From Xylanibacter oryzae DSM 17970 (GTDB lineage: Bacteria > Bacteroidota > Bacteroidia > Bacteroidales > Bacteroidaceae): a DNA stretch of 64,000 nt. Shown piece after piece: positions 8,997 to 19,199 of this stretch. The DNA lies in assembly GCF_000585355.1 (NCBI RefSeq), contig NZ_KK073873.1, positions 1,841,703 to 1,905,702 of the forward strand. Direction: 5' to 3'. Position 1 is the first letter of the stretch; the number at the start of each line of letters is the position of its first letter. Under the pieces are notes generated by a model. It was not told where the DNA came from. It did not search any database and worked only from the letters and a program-made list of their open reading frames with translations. The position numbers and the translations under genes are program-made.

Positions 8997-11462
8997 TTAT
9001 TTGTATGTTACAAATTTATATTCTGCTTTTTTAACTGCTTTTGATGAAACATTCAATTTGATATAGCCAGGTTTGGCTGATGCCTGGACTATTACTGTTG
9101 CCTGACCTGAAAACAGGTGTATCTTAGGCAACTGGAATGGCTCAAGACTGCATGCATCACCGTTGGCTGTTGCTCTGAACTGTCCTGCTCCTTTTACAGA
9201 GAAGTGTACAAGGCTGCTATCTGAAGGACACAGATTGCCATCTTTGTCTACCATACGTACTGTAACATAAGCGAGGTCTTTACTGTCTGCTTTTAGGGTT
9301 CCGGTTGTTGACTGCAACTCTATGTGGTCAGGCTTTCCTGCTGTTTTAATAATTTCAGTGTCGGCTTGTTTGCCATCTTTGTCATATGCAATGACTTTCA
9401 GTTCACCGGGTTCATATATTGCATCATTCCACATCATACGGAAACGTTCTTGTGGGGTTCCGTCTGTACGTTTCACACGACGGCCCTGACTTTTACCATT
9501 GATGAATAGTTCTACTGATGGATAATCGGTATATACGAATACAGGTGTAACTTGTCCCTCACGTCCGGGCCATGTCCAATGTGGCAGTACGTGCAATGTA
9601 TGCTCGCGTTTGTTCCATATACTGCGATACAAGTAATAGCGGTCTTTGGGTATACCGGCGAGGTCTATCATACCGAACATTGAACTGTGGTTGGGCCATG
9701 CATCGGTATCGTAAGGTGACGGTTCGCCTAAATAGTCGAAACCAGTCCAGACAAACTGCCCCAGAGCCCACTGGTGATCTTGCTGCATTGCAAAATCAAG
9801 ATCAGGTACATTGCTCCAACTGCAATACTCTAAATCGTAAGAACTACACTGGTGATCTGGGTATAGAGCATCTGCCTTTAAGGATACAGGAAACTTGTAT
9901 ACACCTCGTGAACTTACTGTAGAAGATGTTTCGGTACCTAATACGACAGACTGTGGCAACTTACTGTATGCTTCTTCGTATCTGTTTACCCTATAATTGA
10001 ATCCAGGTACGTCGAGTTGTGCTGCAAAACCGTTGGCTAGTACTGCACTGACTTGGTCCATTCCACATGTAACAGGACGCGTAGGATCTTCTCGATGACA
10101 TATGTTCTGTAGGAACTGTGCTACCTTATATCCTTGTTTGCTCCATTGTGTAGGAACTTCGTTACCAATGCTCCACATTATCACACTTGGATTGTTACGA
10201 TAATGACGAACCATGTTAACTATATCTTTTTCGGCCCAATCGTTGAAGTAGCGATGATAGCCGTTTTTACATTTGGCTATGTCCCATTCGTCAAACGGTT
10301 CTATAACCATCATAAGACCCATCTCATCACATAACTTTACCAATTCAGGGGCAGGCATATTATGTGCTGTACGTATAGCATCGCAACCTACATCCTTAAG
10401 TAACTGGAGCTGATGACGTAAAGCAGAGACATTAACTGCAGCTCCCAATGGACCGAGGTCGTGATGATTGCATACACCTTGTATCTGACGGCGTTTGCCG
10501 TTTAAGAAAAATCCTTTGTCTGCTATTATTTCGATACTGCGTATGCCAAAGGTTGTAGTATATGTATCTACTTGTTTACCGTCTGAGAATAAACGTGTCT
10601 CTGCTCTATAAAGGTTTGGGGTTTCGGGGCTCCACAACTGAGGGGCATCAACAATGAAATTCTGTTCGTTAGGTTGGCCGTCGGGATTGCACTCGGTGGT
10701 TTTCCTAACAACCACTTCTTTGCCCTGTGGATCATATACATGAGTCTCGACAGATAGTTTACTGCCATTATTACCAGCTACTTCTGTTCTTATACGCACA
10801 GAGGCATAGTCGGTCGATACATGGGGCGTTGTAATATATGTTCCCCATACAGGTATATGAACACGGTCAGTAGTGATGATATGTACATTACGATACAGAC
10901 CGGCACCGGAATACCAACGTGACGATTCAGGCTTGTTCTCTAGTCTGACGGCTAGTACATTGCCTCGTCCATCCTTATTAAGTAATGACGTTATATCGCA
11001 ATGAAATGTGTTGTAACCATAAGGCCAGAAGATAGCTTTATGACCATTGACGTAGACTTGGGCTTCACTCATGGCACCATCAAAGACGATGGTTACGTTC
11101 TTGTTGTCGGCATCGAAGGCCTCAACATTAAAATGAGTTCGATACCACCCCACTCCAACATATGGCAGTCCACCGGTACGTCCTGTTTTGACAGAAGCTA
11201 CCTTCTCGTTATTCTGCTTGATGGCAACATTCTGCAGGTCGTATTCTCGGCTGAAAGGACCTGTTATGGCCCAATCGTGCGGAATACTTACTGTCTGCCA
11301 TTTAGCGTCATTATACGATGGCAACTCTGCATTTGCTACATCGCCCTTTGTGAACTTCCAGTTGTTTTCTAGCAAACGCTCATTGCGCTGAGCGTTTGCT
11401 GTAAATGTAATGCCACAGAAGAATGCAGCAAGAATAAGAATATTTTTCAATTTATCAGTCAT
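8997..11462 (-). CDS. GH2 beta-galactosidase of the galactan PUL
   Basis: 821 residues with a type I signal peptide (1-24, ending TANAQ), so periplasmic. Order of domains: jelly-roll sugar-binding domain (about 30-200), Ig-like GH2 domain (205-305), TIM barrel (310-600), and C-terminal beta domains including a DUF4982-type region (about 620-690). The acid/base is E435 (WSIGNEV) and the nucleophile E511 (VLGTETSS). It would remove galactose from imported galacto-oligosaccharides. It is the last gene of the PUL, 8 bases after the GH53 gene, and corresponds in position to BT4667 of B. thetaiotaomicron. Beta-galactosidase is inferred from context; GH2 also covers other activities. Confidence 0.93.
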   Translation of the reverse strand: MTDKLKNILILAAFFCGITFTANAQRNERLLENNWKFTKGDVANAELPSYNDAKWQTVSIPHDWAITGPFSREYDLQNVAIKQNNEKVASVKTGRTGGLPYVGVGWYRTHFNVEAFDADNKNVTIVFDGAMSEAQVYVNGHKAIFWPYGYNTFHCDITSLLNKDGRGNVLAVRLENKPESSRWYSGAGLYRNVHIITTDRVHIPVWGTYITTPHVSTDYASVRIRTEVAGNNGSKLSVETHVYDPQGKEVVVRKTTECNPDGQPNEQNFIVDAPQLWSPETPNLYRAETRLFSDGKQVDTYTTTFGIRSIEIIADKGFFLNGKRRQIQGVCNHHDLGPLGAAVNVSALRHQLQLLKDVGCDAIRTAHNMPAPELVKLCDEMGLMMVIEPFDEWDIAKCKNGYHRYFNDWAEKDIVNMVRHYRNNPSVIMWSIGNEVPTQWSKQGYKVAQFLQNICHREDPTRPVTCGMDQVSAVLANGFAAQLDVPGFNYRVNRYEEAYSKLPQSVVLGTETSSTVSSRGVYKFPVSLKADALYPDHQCSSYDLEYCSWSNVPDLDFAMQQDHQWALGQFVWTGFDYLGEPSPYDTDAWPNHSSMFGMIDLAGIPKDRYYLYRSIWNKREHTLHVLPHWTWPGREGQVTPVFVYTDYPSVELFINGKSQGRRVKRTDGTPQERFRMMWNDAIYEPGELKVIAYDKDGKQADTEIIKTAGKPDHIELQSTTGTLKADSKDLAYVTVRMVDKDGNLCPSDSSLVHFSVKGAGQFRATANGDACSLEPFQLPKIHLFSGQATVIVQASAKPGYIKLNVSSKAVKKAEYKFVTYK

Positions 11463-11470
11463 TCAATAAT

Positions 11471-12553
11471 TCAATTAGCAGAAAAGGCATCCATAGCGAC
11501 TGTAGGTTTGCCTGTATCATCGAAAGCTCCCTTGCCATAGCCGTTCCAACTGCCATAACATTCAGGTTCCCAATAGAATACGCCAAGGCAATAGCTGAGA
11601 GCTTTGGTCTGCGTCATCAGACTAGTTAGGCAAGCTTTAGCTACATCGGGTTGGTCTACATTCATACCTACCTCGCTAATCATTACATCCTTGCCGTACT
11701 TAGTGTTGATGGCTTTAAGATTAGCTACGCATGATGTAACTGCATTTGTCCAGTCAGCATCAGGATAAAGAGACAAGGCGAATACATCATAGTCTACATT
11801 GTGATCTTTGAGTATACCAGCAATCCAATCGCTTGTAGACGCATCATCTCCTTTATCAATATGTACAACAATCTTTGATGATGGAAAAACAGCACGCGCT
11901 GCTGCGCTTCCTGCACTTATGAAGGCAGCAAAATTATCGATATTCGTCTTATAGTTTACATTGTCTTTCGTGACATCGTATGTAGCTCCGCTTATAGAGG
12001 CATCTGTATCCCAGAGCATACCACTGCGTACCTCGTTACCTATCTGTATCCACTCAGGCGTTATGCCTTTATCCTTAAGGGCACTTAGTATATCTGTCGT
12101 GTGGTCGGCTAACGCCTTCTTGAGTTGATCGATGGTCATACCAGTCCATGCGGCAGGCTTGATCTGCTGTCCTGGATCTGCCCACGAGTCACTGTAATGG
12201 AAATCTATCAATATACGCATACCTAGATTATTGGCACGTATAGCTTTTGCCAGCACATCCTGTTTGCCTGACCATCCGTCGGCAGGGTTGACCCATACAC
12301 GCAGACGGATAGCGTTTACGCCAAGACCACGGAGAATTTCCATACAGTCCATTTCTTTACCATTGGCATTGTAGAATTTCTTGCCACTCTTCTCCATCTG
12401 TGTTAGCCAACTTACATCGGCTCCACGTGCAAAACCTGTCATATCATATGTTTTGTCTGCAGGGAATGAAGGTGTACTGTCATCACTTGCGCACGACATT
12501 AGTCCCGTGCTTAGGACTAATATCAATGTTGCTAATATACTTTTTATTTTCAT
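11471..12553 (-). CDS. GH53 endo-beta-1,4-galactanase lipoprotein
   Basis: 360 residues. A lipoprotein signal ends at C21 (STGLMSC), followed by acidic residues (ASDDS) that agree with surface export in Bacteroidota. The GH53 barrel shows GADVSWLTQME at 44-54, IRLRVW, DFHYSDSWADPGQQ at 117-130, the acid/base E174 (IQIGNEV) and the nucleophile E294 (MISEVGM). It cuts internal beta-1,4-galactosyl bonds in pectic galactan (type I arabinogalactan). Length equals the bare catalytic domain with no added binding module. It sits between the SusE-like and GH2 genes, as BT4668 does. Confidence 0.96.
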   Translation of the reverse strand: MKIKSILATLILVLSTGLMSCASDDSTPSFPADKTYDMTGFARGADVSWLTQMEKSGKKFYNANGKEMDCMEILRGLGVNAIRLRVWVNPADGWSGKQDVLAKAIRANNLGMRILIDFHYSDSWADPGQQIKPAAWTGMTIDQLKKALADHTTDILSALKDKGITPEWIQIGNEVRSGMLWDTDASISGATYDVTKDNVNYKTNIDNFAAFISAGSAAARAVFPSSKIVVHIDKGDDASTSDWIAGILKDHNVDYDVFALSLYPDADWTNAVTSCVANLKAINTKYGKDVMISEVGMNVDQPDVAKACLTSLMTQTKALSYCLGVFYWEPECYGSWNGYGKGAFDDTGKPTVAMDAFSAN

Positions 12554-12578
12554 AATTATTATATTTATATCGTTTGTT

Positions 12579-14279
12579 TTATTGGATTGTATATGTTAGA
12601 GTCTTCAGATTTACTGTAAGTGTATAAGTTCCGGCTCCAAGTGTCTTTTCCATTCCATCACCCTTATAATATAAGGTACCGTTGCTGCCTCCGAAGAAGA
12701 TATCCCATGAACCATTGATATATATTTTAGCACCCCACTTACACGGCCCGGCAAGTGTTACTTTGGCCGTATATATACCAGTTGTTCCTGATGGTGTCAT
12801 CTCGGCTAATGTCCAGTTGCCACCTTCATCTCCTGATGTATTGAAACCTGCATAATATACATTAGTAATCTGAGTTAGGCTGTATGTAAGATTACTCATT
12901 GATACATCAAAGAGATACAAGCCAGCTGTAGGAGCTGTGATGTTGGTAGAACCACCTGCAACAATAGAGCCGGCGTTAGCTGTTCCACTATCAGCCATTC
13001 CATAATTTGAAGTCCAATCATTAGCTGTGGTAAAGAACTTATACCCCCATTTAGAGTTAACATTTACTACACCCTCGTAAGCCTTAGCCGACTCACTGTA
13101 CAAAGTAAGGAAGTTGTCGAATGTCCACCCCCCGCTAATATTATCATCAGCACCTGATACATACAGATATTTGCTTACCGCATTCGCTGCATCAGAAGGT
13201 TTCTCGGCTGTACATGTCCATTTCTTAGGGTTCTTGAGATTTAGAGTTAGACTGTACTTACCTGCGGCAGGAACATTAACTTGTATTTCGCTTGATGTTG
13301 TACCAAATGTAACATTATCTGAAGTTCCTCCAAATCCTACGATCGTGGTTATCGCCTTTGTATCATCAGTACTAGTATCATGATTATACTGTAATCCCGT
13401 ACCATCTATTTTGACCGTTTTGGTTCCAGCCTCTGTAGCTGTAAAATCAAGAGTCCAGCGGTCACTGTCTTTGGCAAATGTCATATTACCGGCCAAATCG
13501 CCACTCACTTTCAATGAAGATATATACATTGCAGACCACTCTTTAGCCTTAGTATCTACTACGGTATAATAGCATCCGGTCTGGCCTGGGAACCAAAAGT
13601 TCCATTTGTCAGCATCAGAAGAACACGCGAAGGCTGAATTGTCGAGTCCCACATTTCCCCATGTAGTGTCGTCACCCTCTATCATGTAGAAGTTGTACCA
13701 ACCTGCAACACCTAGAAAACCAGAATATATTCCGTTGGATGTTATCGAAGCCAAAGAAGAACCTGTATCAACTTTCTTACTGTCGAGGATATAACCCAGA
13801 CTCATATCTATGTTATATGGTGTAACATTGACTTTTACAACATTGCTGTATACCGGTTGCATATTGTCACCTGTCTTAACGCTCAGTCTGAAATAAGCAG
13901 GTGAAGCACTGCCGGCTGTGAGTCCAACATTCTTGACAAGAGTGTTAAGTTCGGAGCCTGTATAAGCCTTAGACAGAGCTGACTCAGAAGATTCAGCAAT
14001 CTTTCCTGAGAAATTTTCGGTAGATGAAACCTGAAGTGTGATCTGCAATACATTAGGTGCAGACATACTTGGATCGCTAACTTTAAGTTCTGATTGAGTC
14101 CATGCCAATGACAGTACTATAGTGTTACGCAAGCTCTTGGTCAGCACCACGTCTGATGATGTGGCTGTGAGCGCCCCACCCTCAGGTGATGACAGGTATA
14201 TGTCTGTGCCATCTTTCTCGCAAGCTGTTACTGTTAGCAGCAACATGATTATGGCAAATATACTTTTTAATGTTTTCAT
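12579..14279 (-). CDS. SusE/SusF-like surface glycan-binding lipoprotein
   Basis: 566 residues from the chosen ATG at 14279. An ATG 24 bases upstream overlaps the susD stop (TAATG), but the inner start gives a standard lipoprotein signal with C20 (LLLTVTAC). The N-terminal SusE domain (about 22-150) is followed by repeated beta-sandwich binding domains with the recurring pattern KWGAKIYINGSWDIFFGG and KWGYKFFTTANDW near the C-terminus. It should bind galactan at the cell surface and pass it to SusCD. Same operon, 23 bases after susD. Confidence 0.9.
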   Translation of the reverse strand: MKTLKSIFAIIMLLLTVTACEKDGTDIYLSSPEGGALTATSSDVVLTKSLRNTIVLSLAWTQSELKVSDPSMSAPNVLQITLQVSSTENFSGKIAESSESALSKAYTGSELNTLVKNVGLTAGSASPAYFRLSVKTGDNMQPVYSNVVKVNVTPYNIDMSLGYILDSKKVDTGSSLASITSNGIYSGFLGVAGWYNFYMIEGDDTTWGNVGLDNSAFACSSDADKWNFWFPGQTGCYYTVVDTKAKEWSAMYISSLKVSGDLAGNMTFAKDSDRWTLDFTATEAGTKTVKIDGTGLQYNHDTSTDDTKAITTIVGFGGTSDNVTFGTTSSEIQVNVPAAGKYSLTLNLKNPKKWTCTAEKPSDAANAVSKYLYVSGADDNISGGWTFDNFLTLYSESAKAYEGVVNVNSKWGYKFFTTANDWTSNYGMADSGTANAGSIVAGGSTNITAPTAGLYLFDVSMSNLTYSLTQITNVYYAGFNTSGDEGGNWTLAEMTPSGTTGIYTAKVTLAGPCKWGAKIYINGSWDIFFGGSNGTLYYKGDGMEKTLGAGTYTLTVNLKTLTYTIQ

Positions 14280-14302
14280 ATTCTTTCGTCTTTGAGGTTT
14301 CA

Positions 14303-15877
14303 TTAATAGTTATCGTTATGAAGGTTAGGGTTAGCTGTCAACTCTGTCTGTGGTATTGGATAGTAATTATACTTCGAATTGACTGCTTTTCCATCCTTTA
14401 CTCCACCTTTCCACTGCCACAGGTAATCTGACGTAGTGAATTTACCGTAACGGATAAGGTCTGTGCGACGTGTACCTTCCATATATAATTCACGGGCACG
14501 CTCATCGAGAATGAAATTCTTTGTAAGATCGGTTGTTTTCACATCACCATCAGTGCTACCATAAGCCCTTTCTCTTAGTTTGTTTATATATCCAAGAGCA
14601 GTACCTATGCTGCCACCATCACCACCACGTACGACTGATTCGGCATACATAAGATAAACATCAGCAAGACGGAACATCGGAAAATCTATTGAGGCTCCGT
14701 AAGAAGCTGTATTGGATGCCACAGAATCGTTATCAAGTAGATTGCGGTATTTAGTCATTAGATATCCGTTAGTCTGTGTGTCTATACCTGTATCAAGGTA
14801 TTGGCTCTGACCTTTAGTATAGAACATTGCACGCTTATCCCCTGACGCAAATAAGGATGTGAGTTCGCCACGCAGACGGAACATGCTCCAAGCACTCTTC
14901 ACTCCGTATGTAAGAGGGTTTTCAGAAGAGTTGCCGTCTACCTCACCGCAAACGATATAAGTGGTTGCTCCCCACGAAACAGTATGTGTGGCATCGACAC
15001 TAAGCGGGAATATTATTTCGTTAGTACGTTTCTGATTGTCTGCATTGAAGAGCTTAGAATAGTCACCCTCAAGAGAATATCCATCGCCTATCACCTTATT
15101 GCAATATGTTATGCAGTCCGAATAACGAGCTTTGCCTGTATATATCTCTGCATTAAGATACATCTTAGCCAATAATGTCCATGCGGCACCTTTAGTGGCA
15201 CGGCCATACTCTGCTTCAGAACGGTCAAGAAGATCACCATCTATGTCTTTAAGTTCGCTCTCAATATAGTCGAATATCTGAGAAGAGGTGTAACGTGGAG
15301 GTGTAAAACTGCCCACTTCATCTTTCTCTGTTACGAATGGTATGTTGCGATACAAGTCCATAGCATGATAGTACGACAAGGCACGAAGGAAACGAGCCTC
15401 AGCACGATACTGCTTGATGAGTGCACGATCTGAATCAGAGAATTTGCTTATATTATCATCTGTGGCATTACGCAGGAACTCGTTGGCATAATCTATCGTC
15501 TGATATATCAGATAGTATGTATCACTCACCCAAGGGTCACTAGCGTCCCATGTAAGATATGAGATGTCTTTTACCTTATCTCCCTCGAGCCATGTAGAAG
15601 CCATCTCATCGGTTCCACACTCCTGCATATTGAAATAGCAACGCATATAGTCATAACCACTGGTAGTAGCGATATCCTTATTGCCTCCACCTTTTTCCTG
15701 ACCGGCGATGACATAAGACGCATATACCTTGGCCAAGACGGACTTGTAATTGGCTGCTGATGTATATACATCTCCTGATGTAATCTCTGTATGAGGAGTC
15801 TGATCTAATTCGTCCACACAAGCGGTAGTACTAAAAACTCCTGCTGCTAGTATCATTGTATATATTATCTTTTTCAT
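14303..15877 (-). CDS. SusD/RagB-family galactan-binding lipoprotein
   Basis: 524 residues. Lipoprotein signal with C20 (VFSTTAC) followed by VDELDQTPHTEI. The N-terminal SusD-like TPR domain (about 25-230; RAEARFLRALSYYHAMDLY) and C-terminal RagB domain (about 280-524; FPMFRLADVYLMYAES and LDERARELYMEGTRRTDLIRYGKF) are both complete. It forms the lid over the SusC transporter and captures oligosaccharide. It begins 20 bases after susC in the same operon. Confidence 0.96.
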   Translation of the reverse strand: MKKIIYTMILAAGVFSTTACVDELDQTPHTEITSGDVYTSAANYKSVLAKVYASYVIAGQEKGGGNKDIATTSGYDYMRCYFNMQECGTDEMASTWLEGDKVKDISYLTWDASDPWVSDTYYLIYQTIDYANEFLRNATDDNISKFSDSDRALIKQYRAEARFLRALSYYHAMDLYRNIPFVTEKDEVGSFTPPRYTSSQIFDYIESELKDIDGDLLDRSEAEYGRATKGAAWTLLAKMYLNAEIYTGKARYSDCITYCNKVIGDGYSLEGDYSKLFNADNQKRTNEIIFPLSVDATHTVSWGATTYIVCGEVDGNSSENPLTYGVKSAWSMFRLRGELTSLFASGDKRAMFYTKGQSQYLDTGIDTQTNGYLMTKYRNLLDNDSVASNTASYGASIDFPMFRLADVYLMYAESVVRGGDGGSIGTALGYINKLRERAYGSTDGDVKTTDLTKNFILDERARELYMEGTRRTDLIRYGKFTTSDYLWQWKGGVKDGKAVNSKYNYYPIPQTELTANPNLHNDNY

Positions 15878-15897
15878 TTTCTTATTTTTTTAAGGTG

Positions 15898-18867
15898 TTA
15901 GAAATCAAGACCCAAACTCATAGAGAAAGTACGCGGACGTGGATAGAATGACATATCGATACCACTTGCTACTTCAGGGTCAACTCCCGTATATTTTGTT
16001 ATAGTAAACACGTTCTGCACCATGGCACTGGCATGCAGTTTGCACCATTTGGTTATATTGCCAAAATCGTATGACAGACTGAGATTGTCCATTTTAATGA
16101 AAGACGCATTCTCTACATAATAGTCACTAAGGAACTGACGACTCTGGAAACCAGTTTTAAGATAACTGGAAGACATATTATTGAGTTGGGCAACATTGTA
16201 TGATACTGTGCCGAAAGCGCCTGTATTCATTGCCATTCCATTGTAGAGATAATTACCTACATTAGCGCGGAGACTAGTACTTGCTGTCCATTTTTTATAC
16301 CTGAAAGATGTGCTGAATCCGAAGATCCAATTAGGAGTACGTGAATGATAGCGGTAAAGATCACTTGAATTGATCTGACCGTCACCATTCAGGTCTGCAT
16401 ATGCACCTTCGATAGGTTTACCCTTTGCATCATACAACTGATGGTAAACATAATACATATACGGTTCATAACCTTCAGATAGTACCATCATCTGATAACT
16501 GTTGATAGAATTTCCTACTAGTGTATTAGTTGATGTAGAACCTGCTACAAGAGAAAGGTTAGTAACTTTCATCTTCTGATATGTGGCATTAAGACTTAAA
16601 TTCCATTCCATGTCCTTTGTCTGCAATGGTATGGCATTGATTGTCGCCTCAAAACCATGACTATCTACGTTACCGACATTGGTAGTGATGCTCTTGTTGA
16701 AATTAGAGCCAGCTGCAGAAGGTACTGTAGCAAGAAGGTCTTTTGTTTTGCGTGTATAATAGTCGAAACTACCTGAAATACGACTGTCTAACAATCCGAA
16801 GTCAAAACCTAAGTTGTATGATGTTGTGGTCTCCCATTTGAGATTACTAACATAAGCCTCAGGACGATACGTATTATAGAATGTATCACCAAACTGATAT
16901 TCAGCTCCATCCTGACTATGTGTGTATACTGGCAAGTAATTGTAATTGCCTATTCCGTCCTGCTGACCTGTCACACCATAGCTTACACGTAACTTTAAGT
17001 TGCTCAATATAGGATTATTCTTTAGGAAGCTCTCTTCAGTTACTCTCCAACCCAAGGCAACAGAAGGAAATGTACCCCATCGGTTGTCCTTAGAAAAGCG
17101 ACTACTGCCATCACGACGCATAGTAGCTGTAAGGAGATAGCGAGAATCATAAGAATAGTTGACACGTCCATAATACGAGAGCAACACATGACGCTGGTCA
17201 ATTGCTGCTGACGTGCTCTGGGCAACACCTGCACAATTATATAATGTGTAAGCATCCCTTTTGTCCATCCATTTCTGGAAGTCGTATCCGGCTGTAACCT
17301 CTATGTTACTCTTTATATTCTCCAGATACTTATTATAAGTTAAATATGTTGTTAGAAGTTTGTTTGTCAATCTCTGTTTACCATAAGTATAGTCAGCACC
17401 CCCTGTATTAAAGTATGATGCAGCATCAGCAGGTACATAATAGGTAGATTTACCCTCGGCATAATCATATCCCAATGTAGCATGCAGACGCAAATCAGGA
17501 AGGAAATGGAATTTATAATCTACATCAAAGTTGCCAATGATGCGCTTGACGTTTCCCTTGGATGTTGTCTGCTGTAATACTCCAAGTGGATTGAGTACAG
17601 CTCCGGTAACAGGTATGCCTTTATTATCTATGGCCTCATTATATCCGCCAAAATTTGTGGTACCTGAATAAACAGGAATTGTAGGATTATATGTTGCTGC
17701 ACCCCAGATGGCACTTTGGTTAGCAAAACGGTTGTTATTGACAGAACCCTTCAGACTTAGATTAAACTTAAGATAATCATTGAAGAATGAAGGAGACAAT
17801 GTAAGATTACCTGTATAACGGGTAGCGTTGTCAGTCTTTAAGATTCCGTCCTGATTGTAATATCCAAGTGATACACGGTATGGAAGGAATCCTGTTCTAC
17901 CTGATACGCTAAGGTTATTGTCTGTACCGAAGGCCGTCTTATATATCTGTTTGTTCCAGTCTGTATTGTATGTACCAAGCAATGCCTGTTGAGCGGCAGA
18001 GCCCTGCGTTGTGATGATATTCTTGAAGTCATCATAACTGAGCATATCTGCAACCTTTGTGCGTGTCTGCACTGAATTGGTGGTACTGAAACTTATTCTG
18101 ACTTTACCTGATGAGCCTTTCTTCGTTGTAAGAATAATGACACCGTTTGATGCTCTAGAACCATAGATAGCGGTTGATGATGCATCTTTGAGAATAGTTA
18201 TGCTCTCTATATCGTTAGGGTTGATAAGACTGAGAAAATTGCCACTTCCTGCTATGCTTCCGGATACCTCCAATGGAACCCCATCAATTACGACCAATGG
18301 GTCATTTGATGCGTTAAGAGAAGCACCTCCACGGATACGTATAGTACTGCCATCTGTAGGAGAACCACCACCGTTGGTGATCTGTACACCACTTACTTTA
18401 CCATTAATAAGTTGTTCGGGAGAATTGATCATTCCTCCATTGAAGTCTTTACTGCTTACGTTGCTTACTGATCCTGTAAGATCACTCTTACGCTGTGTAC
18501 CGTAACCGATAACGACTACATCATTAAGAACTTTAGCATCAGGAACCAACTGTACATTTACATTATTTGATTCGGGTATGGATATTAGCGTTGTCTTATA
18601 TCCAACAAATGATATTTGAAGTTGTTTGGTCCCTTTCGGAACAGATAACGAAAAATTACCGTCAAGGTCTGTGATGGCACCACTCTTAGAAGATACCGGC
18701 ATAACGGTAACTCCAATCATAGGTTCCTTCTGTTCATCAATAACCTTACCGGTAACTTTAATGGAACCTGTCTGTGCATGAGCAGGCATATAACTGCCGA
18801 ACATCATCAGACACAACAACAGGAACAACGTATGTACTCTGTCTAAATTCAAGGTCTTTAAAATCAT
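15898..18867 (-). CDS. SusC/RagA-family TonB-dependent transporter
   Basis: 989 residues. Signal peptide 1-32 (MPAHAQ), carboxypeptidase-regulatory-like domain about 38-115 (TGKVIDEQKEPMIGVTVM), plug domain about 117-235 (VVIGYGTQRKSDLTGSVS, the SusC signature region), then a 22-strand barrel ending in an aromatic residue (SMSLGLDF). It imports galacto-oligosaccharides across the outer membrane with energy from TonB. First gene of the PUL operon, with a leader of about 210 bases. Specificity is inferred from the linked GH53 and GH2 genes. Confidence 0.96.
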   Translation of the reverse strand: MILKTLNLDRVHTLFLLLCLMMFGSYMPAHAQTGSIKVTGKVIDEQKEPMIGVTVMPVSSKSGAITDLDGNFSLSVPKGTKQLQISFVGYKTTLISIPESNNVNVQLVPDAKVLNDVVVIGYGTQRKSDLTGSVSNVSSKDFNGGMINSPEQLINGKVSGVQITNGGGSPTDGSTIRIRGGASLNASNDPLVVIDGVPLEVSGSIAGSGNFLSLINPNDIESITILKDASSTAIYGSRASNGVIILTTKKGSSGKVRISFSTTNSVQTRTKVADMLSYDDFKNIITTQGSAAQQALLGTYNTDWNKQIYKTAFGTDNNLSVSGRTGFLPYRVSLGYYNQDGILKTDNATRYTGNLTLSPSFFNDYLKFNLSLKGSVNNNRFANQSAIWGAATYNPTIPVYSGTTNFGGYNEAIDNKGIPVTGAVLNPLGVLQQTTSKGNVKRIIGNFDVDYKFHFLPDLRLHATLGYDYAEGKSTYYVPADAASYFNTGGADYTYGKQRLTNKLLTTYLTYNKYLENIKSNIEVTAGYDFQKWMDKRDAYTLYNCAGVAQSTSAAIDQRHVLLSYYGRVNYSYDSRYLLTATMRRDGSSRFSKDNRWGTFPSVALGWRVTEESFLKNNPILSNLKLRVSYGVTGQQDGIGNYNYLPVYTHSQDGAEYQFGDTFYNTYRPEAYVSNLKWETTTSYNLGFDFGLLDSRISGSFDYYTRKTKDLLATVPSAAGSNFNKSITTNVGNVDSHGFEATINAIPLQTKDMEWNLSLNATYQKMKVTNLSLVAGSTSTNTLVGNSINSYQMMVLSEGYEPYMYYVYHQLYDAKGKPIEGAYADLNGDGQINSSDLYRYHSRTPNWIFGFSTSFRYKKWTASTSLRANVGNYLYNGMAMNTGAFGTVSYNVAQLNNMSSSYLKTGFQSRQFLSDYYVENASFIKMDNLSLSYDFGNITKWCKLHASAMVQNVFTITKYTGVDPEVASGIDMSFYPRPRTFSMSLGLDF

Positions 18868-19141
18868 AAGAATGTTATTTATTAGTTATTTGTTATGTAA
18901 AGGATTAATATATTAGTCCAAATTATTCAATGGTTGTAACAGAATAACCTGTCGTAACCGATTAGGATATAGTCCTACCGGCAAGACAGGTCTTCCCCTT
19001 ACTTGAAGATATGAAGTTCTTATTATTCGTTTCCATCATAATAGTTTCGATTGCATCAGAGTTAATAATCATTTAGGTTTGTGATGCAAAAGTATAACAT
19101 TGACAATTCTCATGAAAGCATAGATTGGACAAATAAAGACA
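18868..19141 (-). promoter_or_regulatory. PUL promoter and long susC leader
   Basis: The -7 box TACTTTTG is the complement of 19087-19094, with no good TTG at -33, as expected for a promoter needing HTCS activation. The leader of about 210 bases contains small palindromes, AGGATATAGTCCT (18964-18976) and AAGACAGGTCTT (18983-18994). Long susC leaders in Bacteroides often carry regulatory structure or antisense RNAs; that is only a possibility here. Confidence 0.5.
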
Positions 19142-19176
19142 CTTTTCGGACATAAGTTCTTTTTATGTCCGGAAAG
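19142..19176 (-). terminator. Hairpin after the HTCS gene
   Basis: The minus strand forms TTCCGGACATAA ... TTATGTCCGAAA, an 11-12-bp stem, 24 bases after the HTCS stop. The tail is T-poor (AAAAGTGTC), so it is either a weak terminator or an operator for the divergent or downstream PUL promoter. Confidence 0.45.
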
Positions 19177-19199
19177 CAGTGTTTATAGAAGTTTTGTGG

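Noticed and set aside
18188..18505. Plus-strand ORF inside susC
   Set aside because: Antisense shadow of the plug domain; no promoter or ribosome site.
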